From a virus, in the IMG/VR virus record IMGVR_UViG_3300047483_000174, positions 1 through 64,000 of that record: a DNA stretch of 64,000 bases; one strand, written 5' to 3'. The position numbers and the translations under genes are program-made. How positions within the stretch are numbered: position 1 is the first letter of the stretch; each line of letters starts with the position of its first letter. The notes below the pieces were generated by a model, which had not been told where the DNA came from, did no database searches, and was given only the letters and a program-made list of their open reading frames with translations. Of the stretch, positions 39,821 to 47,877 are shown piece after piece.

Positions 39821-41044
39821 TTAGACCATTTTTATTTCACCGTCTGCCTCAATCCCAAGTCCAGTAACCCAGTCGGCTGGCGTTGCCTCAAACAGTTCAG
39901 TGATGTCAGATATAATCTTGTTGAACTTTTTTGCCAACTTACTCATTACCGACCTAACGATAGAAACAAGTTGGTCCCAGATTTGCCGAATGTCAAACGC
40001 CTCATCTATCGGTAGGTTGCGAGAAGTCGCATCACTAATATCTACCTTCAAGTTCATTGCCATTGACCCAATACCAGCAAAAATTCCAGCAACGTCAACT
40101 GTGCCTTTTTCGTAAGCAGATGTTTGCTGTTTTGCGTATGTCTTAGAACCACTTCTCATTCCACCCGTAGGTAGCCCACGAATACTGAATTTAGATTCTT
40201 TGGCACATGCTTTCACATATGGAGTATCAGGCTTGGAAATATCAGAAACACCTTTTGGTGATAATACGTATGGGGCATACGGAAACTTACCATCATATTT
40301 CAATGTGGAACTTAACGCTTCCCATGTGACATATTCTTTTAGTTCTTGGTTGTCATCCAACGAGGTTTTCAACTTAACCAACACTTCTTCTTTTAGTTTC
40401 TGAATCGCGTCCTTGTATGTATCTTCAATCTTATCTTGCATATCTTCCATATACTGGCGCAAATCTTCATATAAATCCGTGGTATCAGAAAACTTTTTGA
40501 CTACCGATAGTTGGCGTCTTTTGCTTTTCACCTGTTGAAAAACTTCACCAATGTAGGTATCACGAATTTCTATGAATGTTTCTTGAAGTTGCTTGATAGA
40601 TGAATCAACTTCTAACTCAATTCCTTTATCTTCCATATACTTGTTGATTGCATATTGGAATACACCACCAAATTCTGACTTGCTTTGCGCACTCAAAATA
40701 ACAAAAGAACCACTCATCTTAACTGAGAATGGAATGTCGTTCAGAACTATGTCTGACTTGGCAGTAGCCTGTCCATAGTTTGGAGTTATGTCGGACTGAT
40801 GCTTGTTAGAATTGTAGCCATCAGTCCATTGCTCTCCTGGAAACTTCTTGTTAAGTGCGGCAACCGCAGCAATAGTTTGTGACTTAGTGGATGGACTCAA
40901 AAACTTGTCAGAGTTCTTGGCATACAATTTGTCCAAGTCTTCGCCCAAATTTTCACCACATAGCAACGCAAGAGTAACAATGTCATCTTCAAACTTTTTA
41001 CCTTGGTTTACGTCACCAGATTCTATCAAATCTCTAAATTTCAT
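39821..41044 (-). CDS. Candidate packaged nuclease-like protein with capsid-targeting-like leader
   Basis: 407 residues starting MKFRDLIESGD. QATAKSDIVLNDIPFSVKMSGSF resembles the D...(V/I)K core of PD-(D/E)XK enzymes (K-S/T-D-I-x-x...FSVKM). A central coiled-coil-like stretch (YEDLRQYMEDMQDKIEDTYKD) and an amphipathic C-terminal region (QLVSIVRSVMSKLAKKFNKI) follow. Single-gene late unit: octamer 28 bases upstream, terminator at the stop. It could be packaged and injected to cut host DNA. The nuclease call is tentative. Confidence 0.55.
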   Translation of the reverse strand: MKFRDLIESGDVNQGKKFEDDIVTLALLCGENLGEDLDKLYAKNSDKFLSPSTKSQTIAAVAALNKKFPGEQWTDGYNSNKHQSDITPNYGQATAKSDIVLNDIPFSVKMSGSFVILSAQSKSEFGGVFQYAINKYMEDKGIELEVDSSIKQLQETFIEIRDTYIGEVFQQVKSKRRQLSVVKKFSDTTDLYEDLRQYMEDMQDKIEDTYKDAIQKLKEEVLVKLKTSLDDNQELKEYVTWEALSSTLKYDGKFPYAPYVLSPKGVSDISKPDTPYVKACAKESKFSIRGLPTGGMRSGSKTYAKQQTSAYEKGTVDVAGIFAGIGSMAMNLKVDISDATSRNLPIDEAFDIRQIWDQLVSIVRSVMSKLAKKFNKIISDITELFEATPADWVTGLGIEADGEIKMV

Positions 41045-41071
41045 AGGTTACTCCGATTTATATCTTATAAC

Positions 41072-41079
41072 CTATTTAT
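41072..41079 (-). promoter_or_regulatory. Late promoter octamer (GATAAATA)
   Basis: Minus-strand GATAAATA 28 bases before ATG 41044. Confidence 0.75.
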
Positions 41080-41091
41080 CCATTTGATTGA

Positions 41092-41913
41092 CTAGAAATC
41101 AAACAAAGCGTTGTCGTTATTATTCCAAACCGCAATGATTTCTTTTGCTTTCTTTCTGGAATCACCAGACGCAGAAATACTTCTTGCTACTGAAATCGGA
41201 TGAAACATTGCACCGTCATACAGCTTACGAGCAACAGGAACATCGTGATTTGACACGATGACCTTGACGCCATCCTTGGCTAACTTCTTGCAAATGTCTG
41301 CCAAATGTTCTTGCTGTTCTAAACTGAAGCCTTCTTTGGTATAATCAGTGAAGTTCGCAGTTTCAGACGCGGGGAAATATGGAGGGTCAAAATAAACAAC
41401 ATCGCCTTCTCCCAATCCCTCATAGTAAGAAGGGTCTTCAAATGTGGTGTTTTTGAATGGGATGTTGGTGAACTTGTTCTTGAAGTTTTTTATTTCTTCT
41501 TCTGGAAAGTGAACCTTATCATAATCACCAAACGGAACATTGAATTTTCCGTCTTTGTTGTAACGAGTCAATCCGTTGAAGCAATGGCGGTTCAGATACA
41601 AAAACAAATAGGGAGAACGTGTTTTGTTGAACTCGTCTCTCAGTTTGTTGTATTTGTCTCTATCAATGCCATTTACATAATACTGTTGTGCAGTCTGTAT
41701 AAAATTGGAATCATCTATGACCGCATTGTAAAGGCTAATGATGTCGGAGTTGATGTCCCCAATCCTATACTCTTGGGCAGTAGTATTCAGAGATACCACA
41801 AATGAACCGCCGAATGGTTCAACAAAGATATTAGGGGTTCCGATATACCCCTGTAACGTATTCATGATACGTATTTTGTTGCCAGCCCACTTCAAGATTG
41901 ATTTGTTATACAT
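41092..41913 (-). CDS. dam: DNA adenine methyltransferase (Dam/D12 class)
   Basis: 273 residues. LKWAGNKIRIMNTL is motif X, VEPFGGSFVVSLN motif I, and GDVVYFDPPYFPAS motif IV (DPPY) for N6-adenine. This is the Dam/T4-Dam class. GATC is the usual target but cannot be proven here. Likely protects phage DNA from host or phage-encoded restriction. Follows the split methyltransferase with an 8-base gap. Confidence 0.9.
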   Translation of the reverse strand: MYNKSILKWAGNKIRIMNTLQGYIGTPNIFVEPFGGSFVVSLNTTAQEYRIGDINSDIISLYNAVIDDSNFIQTAQQYYVNGIDRDKYNKLRDEFNKTRSPYLFLYLNRHCFNGLTRYNKDGKFNVPFGDYDKVHFPEEEIKNFKNKFTNIPFKNTTFEDPSYYEGLGEGDVVYFDPPYFPASETANFTDYTKEGFSLEQQEHLADICKKLAKDGVKVIVSNHDVPVARKLYDGAMFHPISVARSISASGDSRKKAKEIIAVWNNNDNALFDF

Positions 41914-41921
41914 GATATCCT

Positions 41922-42693
41922 TTACTCAAAGTCAAAAAACTTTGTCTCTTCCTTTACCTCGTCAATACGAGTTTTAGCAATCTCAAAATACTTAGCTTCT
42001 TGTTCCATACCAATAAAGTTACGTCCCAACTTGACCGCAGCAACACCAGTTGTTCCAGAACCCATTGTGTTATCAAGAATAGTCTCACCCTTATTAGAGT
42101 AAGTTTTGATGAAGTATTCCATCATTTCCACTGGCTTCTGTGTTGGATGAAAGCCCTTCTCTTGCTTGAACTTTTGAACAGTTCTTGGATATCGTGACCC
42201 ATCTGGATTGTCGCGATGCTGTGATTTGGCAGAACCATATACTTCGCCAATCTTTGATGTGTCACTCTTGAAGCCACCATATGGAGTGCTATACCACATT
42301 TGTGGGTTATAGGTTGGTTTCTCACGATAGAACACTAACACATTTTCATGTGACTTTAGCGGCATAACCTTTGCGTTCATTGGATTGGTTCCTTGCGGTT
42401 TTTCCCAAATCCATTCATAACGAAAGTCTTTCAAGTTAGATGAAATTAGAGTAGTTGTAAATGGTTGTGATGCAGTGAACACCATAGCGGCGTTCTTCTT
42501 GCATACCCGATAGTAATGTTCCCATAGTTTATCCATGGGAATGATGAAATCCCAAGCACATGCTGTGGTGCTAACCATAGGGCAAGTCACAAAGAATCAT
42601 ATCCACCGACTTATCGGGGACACGACTCAATGCGACCAAGCAGTCTTCGTTATAAAGCGAAAACTGTTGCCCTACATTGCTCTCCTTATCCAT
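41922..42693 (-). pseudogene. Frame-disrupted DNA N4/N6-methyltransferase
   Basis: The gene starts at ATG 42693 (MDKESNVGQQFSLYNED) and reads to motif IV, ILCDLPYG, then hits TAG at 42571-42573. The rest (TTACAWDFIIPMDKLWEHY, later GFHPTQKPVEMMEYF and DNTMGSGTTGVAAVKLG, motif I) continues in another frame to 41922. Intact relatives read DLPYGTTAC, so the DNA looks like it carries 4 extra bases (TAGC). A +1 frameshift at GGT-TAG could also restore the frame with one extra Ser. Pseudogene, sequencing error or recoding are all possible. The start overlaps the HNH gene stop (TAATG). Confidence 0.75.
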
Positions 42694-43343
42694 TATTGTT
42701 TCCTTATAAAGTAATCTGATTCGGTGTTAGTTGTGTCCTTGAATAACTTCCATTCTTCTTCGGACATGTCAGCTTTCGCTCGGTTTTCAAACCAAGTCAA
42801 AAACTGTAGATTTTCCAAGTCAAATGATCCGCCCACACTTTTTGGGGTTTTATGGTCCAACGAAGGACGCAGCCATTTGTTTTCTTTATCTTGTATCCAG
42901 ACATTGTATATCATTAGGAACTGCTCGTCAACATAAAACTTATCCAGAAACGATTTTCTTTTTTCGTCAGAATCAAAATATGTCTTGTGTTTCGCCAAGT
43001 ATCTGGTCAGAAATAGCAGTCTATCGTAATCTTCATATACCGACAAGTCTATTCCAGTTTTCATCTTAGCTTTCATATTCAAACGCCGTTGATCTTCTGA
43101 TGCTTGTTTCCCTTTGTTGTGTGCGATATAAGACCCGTTGCGTTTTCTGGTTTCTACACCCTTCTTCGTAGCAGAAGGATCACGAACAGACGGAACTTTT
43201 CGTTGACTATCATACACCCCGCCATCAGTCAATATACGTTTCACTCGATGATGATCAATCTCATACGCACGGGAAACATCCCGCAAACTCACCAAATGTT
43301 CAAGATAGTATTGGCATATTTCAGCTTCATTTACTTGTTTCAT
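42693..43343 (-). CDS. HNH endonuclease (homing type)
   Basis: 216 residues. WLRPSLDHKTPKSVGGSFDLENLQFLTWFEN holds the HNH core (D-H, N, and the late N-x-x-x-K). A helix-turn-helix-like N-terminus (LRDVSRAYEIDHHRVKRILTDG) would bind DNA. Late octamer 27 bases upstream. It sits directly before the broken methyltransferase and may have arrived as a mobile gene next to it. Likely self-propagating; effect on the neighbour is unknown. Confidence 0.82.
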   Translation of the reverse strand: MKQVNEAEICQYYLEHLVSLRDVSRAYEIDHHRVKRILTDGGVYDSQRKVPSVRDPSATKKGVETRKRNGSYIAHNKGKQASEDQRRLNMKAKMKTGIDLSVYEDYDRLLFLTRYLAKHKTYFDSDEKRKSFLDKFYVDEQFLMIYNVWIQDKENKWLRPSLDHKTPKSVGGSFDLENLQFLTWFENRAKADMSEEEWKLFKDTTNTESDYFIRKQ

Positions 43344-43369
43344 ATTATTATCCCATTTACTTGTATTAT

Positions 43370-43377
43370 TATTTATC
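43370..43377 (-). promoter_or_regulatory. Late promoter octamer (GATAAATA)
   Basis: Minus-strand GATAAATA 27 bases before ATG 43343. Confidence 0.7.
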
Positions 43378-43404
43378 TAATACCGCGTGTAAATGGGATT
43401 TTTA

Positions 43405-44010
43405 TTACAAAATCGGTTGAGTTTCAACATCAATCTGGTAAAATTCTTCAAAAAGGTCAGAAGAAATATCGGTCCAGATTTGGTCAGACATTGACTTGGT
43501 AATCTTCGCACGAAACTTGCCAGCATCGCATTTATATCCATTTGGAGCGTCGCCGCCCTTTTGTGGATATGTAGGAATCCATTCCTGATTATGATAGTCC
43601 AGTTTCTTAGCATCAACCACCACAAAATAGTATCGTTTCAGGTCTTGCTGCCATTCTTTATTGTTGGTTGCCAGACAAAAAACAAACTGTTCTGGTTTAG
43701 ATTTCAAAAACTCAAGTTTCTCTTGAATGGTTTTATGTTGTGTAAGACGCGAACCACTGATGGTCATAAGCGTATTATTCGCGTTCATCTTGCCACCCTT
43801 GTTGCTAATGGCAACCCCATCATTGGTATATTGGTCTACACCCACCGCATGGTTGAAGTCTGGTTTCCAATCACTTCCAAACCCTGCTTGACGTAATGCC
43901 CATGCAGACTTTTCTTCCCATAGTTCAGCTTTGCACTGCCCAGAATATAGTTGGTGGTGTAGTTCTAGTCTACGTTGAATTAACGGAACAAGTTTTTGAT
44001 ATGTGCTCAT
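43405..44010 (-). CDS. Putative type II restriction endonuclease
   Basis: 201 residues, start overlapping the methyltransferase stop by one base. Motif-like segments: KAELWEEKSAWALRQAG (possible first acidic residue), VGVDQYTNDGVAISNKGGKM (D, then S-x-K core), and TISGSRLTQHKTIQEKLEF, typical of type II enzymes that recognise DNA after a PD-(D/E)XK core. Position behind an SPPYN-type methyltransferase supports an R-M pair. Recognition site unknown. It could shred host DNA while phage DNA is methylated. Family is by analogy. Confidence 0.6.
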   Translation of the reverse strand: MSTYQKLVPLIQRRLELHHQLYSGQCKAELWEEKSAWALRQAGFGSDWKPDFNHAVGVDQYTNDGVAISNKGGKMNANNTLMTISGSRLTQHKTIQEKLEFLKSKPEQFVFCLATNNKEWQQDLKRYYFVVVDAKKLDYHNQEWIPTYPQKGGDAPNGYKCDAGKFRAKITKSMSDQIWTDISSDLFEEFYQIDVETQPIL

Positions 44011-44813
44011 TATAGAATCTCAATCAGTGATGACGGTTTAGACATGTTATACTCCATGATTCTATCATTTGCAAACAAAAAATAATCGGAATCAATCTCG
44101 TATCCAATATATTCTATGTGACATTTCATAGCAGCAATTGCAGATGTCCCAGAACCCATAAACGGGTCAAGCAACGTTCCAGATTTCACACCAGAAAACT
44201 TTATGCACATTTCAACCAACTCAACTGGAAACGTAGCTGGATGGTTGCCACGATGCTTCTTTCTGTTGGCAATGGTATCGTATGGAACAAACCATGTGTT
44301 TCCCCTGCATCGCAAGTCTCCCGCTTGGTCAAAGCGTTCAATATTTGATTTCCATTCGTATGGAACGCCAACCGCCAACTTATCTACTTCTACATCACCT
44401 TTCTTGGTGAAATGAAATAAGTGTTCCCAAGTTGGATTGGAAAATCTTTTGCTGTTGATTGGCTTGAAGTGGCCAGATGTTTTGCCATCTACATATATAC
44501 TCTTTACCCATGTGATGTTATTTTGCAAAACATAATGCGACCTTGCCACATTTGCAACATCCATTCCGACCCAAGGGTCAATATTAGAATATCCCATGTT
44601 GAGAAAGAAATGACCGTTTGGTTTGAGAACTCGCTTGACTTCTACAAATACGTCATTCAACCATGAAAGGTAATTCTCTCTTGGTTGGTTGTCTTTGTAT
44701 TGTCCATATTGAATGTTTAGATTATATGGAGGGGAAGTGACGCAGATATCAATAGATTCTGCGTCCAGCTTCTTCATTCCCAAGATACAATCCTCTTGGA
44801 TTATATCACTCAT
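44010..44813 (-). CDS. DNA N4-cytosine/N6-adenine methyltransferase (beta type)
   Basis: 267 residues. VTSPPYNLNIQYGQYKD is motif IV (SPPY), then VKRVLKPNGHFFLNMGY (motif V/VI), and LLDPFMGSGTSAIAAMK (motif I) at the C-terminal side, the beta order. The TRD lies between. It protects DNA at the site cut by the partner endonuclease. The M-before-R order ensures methylation first. Overlaps the acidic protein gene by 8 bases. Confidence 0.9.
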   Translation of the reverse strand: MSDIIQEDCILGMKKLDAESIDICVTSPPYNLNIQYGQYKDNQPRENYLSWLNDVFVEVKRVLKPNGHFFLNMGYSNIDPWVGMDVANVARSHYVLQNNITWVKSIYVDGKTSGHFKPINSKRFSNPTWEHLFHFTKKGDVEVDKLAVGVPYEWKSNIERFDQAGDLRCRGNTWFVPYDTIANRKKHRGNHPATFPVELVEMCIKFSGVKSGTLLDPFMGSGTSAIAAMKCHIEYIGYEIDSDYFLFANDRIMEYNMSKPSSLIEIL

Positions 44814-45213
44814 ATGGATAAGGTTCTACCTCAATTGAGGGAATGCTGACACTGTAATCCGTGAACTCCCAACCGTTTAGTTCAAGATACTCTCGGAAAT
44901 CGTAGTAATCATCACTTTCTGGATCATATTGTGCTTCAAGTTCCTCACGAAGTTTTTGTTCTTCTTCGTCAGATAGTCCAAAAATATCCCAACCTTCAAG
45001 GCTTTCATCGCCCGTTTCTTCGATTTGATATTGGTCGCTATCAAATTCATCGGTGCTGAACGATTCTCCGAACTCATATCCTTCTGGAACGTCAACAATA
45101 ATTGAACCATACTTGCAACAAATCTCCAACTCGATGACCACATCATTGGCGTTCTTTACTGCATAAGTTTCCCAGAACGACCAACGTTCTGCGGCGGATA
45201 CACGATATTTCAT
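44806..45213 (-). CDS. Acidic small protein, 135 aa
   Basis: ATG 45213 with AAGGAA upstream gives MKYRVSAAERWSFWETYAVKNANDVVIELE. Strongly acidic later (YQIEETGDESLEGWDIFGL, YDPESDDYYDFREYLE). Such acidic proteins can mimic DNA and inhibit DNA-binding defences; here it is co-transcribed with the R-M pair. That role is a guess; similar conserved phage proteins lack a known function. Confidence 0.6.
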   Translation of the reverse strand: MKYRVSAAERWSFWETYAVKNANDVVIELEICCKYGSIIVDVPEGYEFGESFSTDEFDSDQYQIEETGDESLEGWDIFGLSDEEEQKLREELEAQYDPESDDYYDFREYLELNGWEFTDYSVSIPSIEVEPYPYE

Positions 45214-45224
45214 TTTGTTTTCCT

Positions 45225-45770
45225 TTATTTTACACTGAACCACTCTGGAACAGGGCGATTGGTCCAAACCATCTTGAAACGATCTTGTTTGGTCTGGTAG
45301 AACATACGATAAGACTTTACTGGGTCATCGGGGAACTGACATTCTGGATTTGCACCCATTGCCAGTTTGAATGGAGTTTCGCCAATATCAGGAATATTTT
45401 TTGGAGTAAACGCAAGAGCAGTATGCAACTTTTCGTAAGTAGCATGGGTCTTGTTGTATCGGTATTCATATTCCTGACACAGCCCAATGAAATGAGCATA
45501 ATGCCATTCATAGTTAGCTTTGCTTTCACGAGTCCATACCGTAGAAGGGTGATTGTGATGGACTGCACGATATAGCACATCGTCTTGTGGGTGCATCCAA
45601 TAGCTGGTCTTACGACCATTCGCAGATTGACGAGTAGTAAGATTTCCATCCAACATACGATGCACAGTGGAAAGCATCTGTGCGCTTTCCACAATCATCT
45701 TCACCACATGCTTGTCGCATTGGAGTTGAGCAGCTACTACTGGGTCATTATCAAGACGGAAGATGTTCAT
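45225..45770 (-). CDS. Conserved phage protein, 181 aa
   Basis: ATG 45770 (MNIFRLDNDPVVAAQLQCDKHVVKMIVESAQMLSTVHR). The CDKHVVKM, HPSTVWTRES, and FKLAMGANPE motifs are typical of a widely conserved phage protein of unknown function. A possible promoter (TTGTTC...TATACC) overlaps the terminator region upstream. Codon use and composition resemble the early region. Confidence 0.7.
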   Translation of the reverse strand: MNIFRLDNDPVVAAQLQCDKHVVKMIVESAQMLSTVHRMLDGNLTTRQSANGRKTSYWMHPQDDVLYRAVHHNHPSTVWTRESKANYEWHYAHFIGLCQEYEYRYNKTHATYEKLHTALAFTPKNIPDIGETPFKLAMGANPECQFPDDPVKSYRMFYQTKQDRFKMVWTNRPVPEWFSVK

Positions 45771-45826
45771 ATTATTCCTTAGAGAATCAAAGATTACGGT
45801 ATACAATACCATATAGTTCGAACAAA

Positions 45827-45848
45827 GTAAAGCCCCGAAGGGCTTTAC
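45827..45848 (-). terminator. Rho-independent terminator
   Basis: GTAAAGCCC-CGAA-GGGCTTTAC stem-loop right after the stop at 45851. Confidence 0.82.
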
Positions 45849-45850
45849 TA

Positions 45851-46111
45851 TTACAGTCGCCTAGAAATTTCTTCCAGTTGTTCCAGATGCCTTTCGTGCC
45901 GTTCAAGAACAAACAAATACCTATCCCACTTGGCATAATTGTATGACAGCGGACCCTCTTTGTTGTTTCGTGCTTGTGCAGCTTCACGGGCAAAGGTTTC
46001 ACCAAATGGCCAGTAACCGACAATCTCTTTATCAGATTCTCGATAAGCAACATATACTGGCCATTTTCTTGCAAGGCAATCTTCGATAGATGGTGCAGAA
46101 GTTTTGATCAT
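45851..46111 (-). CDS. Small early protein, 86 aa
   Basis: MIKTSAPSIEDCLARKWPVYVAYRESDKEIVGYWPFGETFARE, then a helical end (LFVLERHERHLEQLEEI). Second gene of a two-gene early unit and last before the terminator; its start shares one base with the upstream stop. Not recognised. Confidence 0.62.
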   Translation of the reverse strand: MIKTSAPSIEDCLARKWPVYVAYRESDKEIVGYWPFGETFAREAAQARNNKEGPLSYNYAKWDRYLFVLERHERHLEQLEEISRRL

Positions 46112-46320
46112 TATGCAATCCCCCGCATACTACGGCGAAGATTACATTCCGCCTGATATGTTTTCCACCGACGAAGCACATACTTCGCGGCTTCCAGACG
46201 TTCAACTTCTTCTGGTGTGTTCAGCACAGAAAACAGTTCAAGTGCTTTCACCATAGGGCGAAGATCATTGTCGCGAGTTCTGTTGATGCCAAGAATGGCG
46301 ATTGCAGTTTCCATGTCCAT
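46111..46320 (-). CDS. Small early protein, 69 aa
   Basis: Start ATG 46320 has AAGGAG 8 bases upstream. Helical, mixed charge (MVKALELFSVLNTPEEVERLEAAKYVLRRW). First gene after the early promoter at 46343. Function unknown. Confidence 0.62.
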   Translation of the reverse strand: MDMETAIAILGINRTRDNDLRPMVKALELFSVLNTPEEVERLEAAKYVLRRWKTYQAECNLRRSMRGIA

Positions 46321-46342
46321 CTTTTTTTCTCCTTATGTTCTT

Positions 46343-46371
46343 GATATAACAGTGATTCTTTGAAATGTCAA
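46343..46371 (-). promoter_or_regulatory. Early promoter (variant of the CGAATC class)
   Basis: TTGACA (46366-46371), 17-base spacer with AGAATC in place of CGAATC, then TATATC (46343-46348). Confidence 0.7.
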
Positions 46372-46377
46372 GAACAT

Positions 46378-46794
46378 TTATGAGTCTTTTTTGATGGCTT
46401 CATCCAGAGGAATCGGACCTTTCGTCCCTTCATAGCAAACCCATTCACCATCAAGCGTGTAAACATAAGAATATTCTTCCCAAGACTCTCCGATTTTAGA
46501 AACAAAATCAAGAAGGTCAGCGTCAACACGTGCTTCGATATCGGTTTCACCACGGTCACGACCGTAAGCGTTTACCACACCTTTTGGTGCATTGTCAAAA
46601 TCATGCTTCTCTCCAATCTCGGCATCAAGAGAACTGATATCACCCAATGCCAAAAGAGCATCAATCTTGTCAGGGTCTTGGTAGTTGTCAAACAGAAGAA
46701 CGCCGTTATTGGACGGATACCCATCCCAATGGCAATAGATAGACTTTACAGTTCCATCTTCGTTTACTTTTGCGATACGGCTACGAGTTCCCAT
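46378..46794 (-). CDS. Conserved phage protein, 138 aa
   Basis: MGTRSRIAKVNEDGTVKSIYCHWDGYP, then VLLFDNYQDPDKIDALLALGDISSL is a pattern shared by many phage-encoded proteins of unknown role. Acidic throughout. It is in an early operon upstream of the 46343 promoter. Confidence 0.75.
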   Translation of the reverse strand: MGTRSRIAKVNEDGTVKSIYCHWDGYPSNNGVLLFDNYQDPDKIDALLALGDISSLDAEIGEKHDFDNAPKGVVNAYGRDRGETDIEARVDADLLDFVSKIGESWEEYSYVYTLDGEWVCYEGTKGPIPLDEAIKKDS

Positions 46795-46798
46795 AATA

Positions 46799-46981
46799 TT
46801 ATCCTTTTGCTTCGTTGATACAATCTTGAACTTGTTGAAGTTCTGATTTTAGCTTTTGCAATTGTTCCACTGATGGCCAGCGTCCCAATGGCGATTTGGT
46901 ATGCGAAAGATTTCTGATAGCAATATCAATCGCATGAATGCGGTTTTCCAGCGCCCCATATTTCCAAGTGTTTGGAATCAT
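46799..46981 (-). CDS. Small hypothetical protein, 60 aa
   Basis: ATG 46981 overlaps the lipoprotein stop (ATGA), preferred to ATG 46987. WKYGALENRIHAIDIAIRNLSH, then a helix QLQKLKSELQQVQDCI. Not recognised. Confidence 0.58.
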   Translation of the reverse strand: MIPNTWKYGALENRIHAIDIAIRNLSHTKSPLGRWPSVEQLQKLKSELQQVQDCINEAKG

Positions 46982-47157
46982 TCGCATTCCATTTCATAAT
47001 ATTCACAGTCAGCGAGGTATTCGGGGTCATACAACGATTGCAAGTATCGTTCATGATTGAGACGATCTTGCTCGTTTCGAATTTCAATCTGTTCAGGCGT
47101 TATCATTGCAGAACAGGCAGAAAGAGCAAGAACAGACAGAAGAATAGCATATTTCAT
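46978..47157 (-). CDS. Small lipoprotein, 59 aa
   Basis: A frame missed by a 60-residue cutoff. ATG 47157 with AAGGAA upstream gives MKYAILLSVLALSACSAM, a lipoprotein signal with lipobox LSAC, cleavage before Cys15. The mature part is acidic (LYDPEYLADCEYYEMECE). It overlaps the next start by 4 bases. An early lipoprotein in the host envelope could act in superinfection exclusion. A spanin is less likely because expression is early and Pro is scarce. Confidence 0.72.
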   Translation of the reverse strand: MKYAILLSVLALSACSAMITPEQIEIRNEQDRLNHERYLQSLYDPEYLADCEYYEMECE

Positions 47158-47166
47158 TTTGTTTCC

Positions 47167-47394
47167 TTATTCAAGCCATTGTGAGTAAAGGTCAGCAAGA
47201 CCACGTTCATGAAAGTATCTGCCAAGTGCTTTAGCAGTATAAAGGGTGTTTACTGGCCCATATGTCCAGTTCATATGATACATACCATCCCGTTCAACGA
47301 TGACAAGATAGTTGTCTGCGATACAAGGCGATGGAGCAGCAATCGTTTTTCCATCGCCAGATTCGGACCATTGAAGTCGTTTAGGTTGCATCAT
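47167..47394 (-). CDS. Small hypothetical protein, 75 aa
   Basis: ATG 47394 (MMQPKRLQWSES) overlaps the previous stop by 4 bases (ATGA), so it is used. Contains IADNYLVIVERDGMYHMNWTYGPVNTLYTAKALGRYF. No family recognised. Second gene of the 47849 early transcript. Confidence 0.6.
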   Translation of the reverse strand: MMQPKRLQWSESGDGKTIAAPSPCIADNYLVIVERDGMYHMNWTYGPVNTLYTAKALGRYFHERGLADLYSQWLE

Positions 47395-47816
47395 TTTACC
47401 AGAACGTAGGGCTTGTCCCATTTACCAACATTGATGTTGACATACCACCCAACGTCAAAGTAGTCGGTCATAATATCGGAGTTGTCGTGATTGGCAACTT
47501 TAGAACCCTTGCCATTCATAGCGGCGACCAGTTCTTTGAAGAAAGAACCAATCTTCTTGTTTCCGCTTTCATGCGCGTAGTAAGGATTCGCTTGATAGTT
47601 GCCTTTGACTTCGTAGAACCGCTCACCGCGCCGTTCAGCAACTTCCTTGTTGTCGGTATTGGCTTGACCGATGAAGTCAAGGACACCTTCTTTGAGGGTC
47701 ACAACCAGAGACGAGTGATGGTCAACCGAAATGCTGCCTTTCACGCCATACTTTTTCAGCACAGCTTTGATAGCGGGAGCGAGTTCTTTTTTCATTTCTT
47801 GAGACATATAGGCCAT
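47391..47816 (-). CDS. LPD29-like protein, 141 aa
   Basis: MAYMSQEMKKELAPAIKAVLKKYGVKGSISVDHHSSLVVTL, then NHDNSDIMTDYFDVGWYVNINVGKWDKPY match what I recall as LPD29, a small domain often carried in large polyvalent proteins of mobile elements. GAGAGG lies before the start. The early promoter at 47849 drives it. Function unknown; such domains are linked to establishment in a new cell. Confidence 0.75.
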   Translation of the reverse strand: MAYMSQEMKKELAPAIKAVLKKYGVKGSISVDHHSSLVVTLKEGVLDFIGQANTDNKEVAERRGERFYEVKGNYQANPYYAHESGNKKIGSFFKELVAAMNGKGSKVANHDNSDIMTDYFDVGWYVNINVGKWDKPYVLVK

Positions 47817-47848
47817 TTGATTTCCTCTCTCTTTCTGACTACTGTTTA

Positions 47849-47877
47849 TGTATATAGTGATTCGAGATGTTTGTCAA
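47849..47877 (-). promoter_or_regulatory. Early promoter (CGAATC class)
   Basis: TTGACA (47872-47877), 17-base spacer with CGAATC, TATACA (47849-47854). The -35 box directly follows the stop of the upstream gene. Confidence 0.85.
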
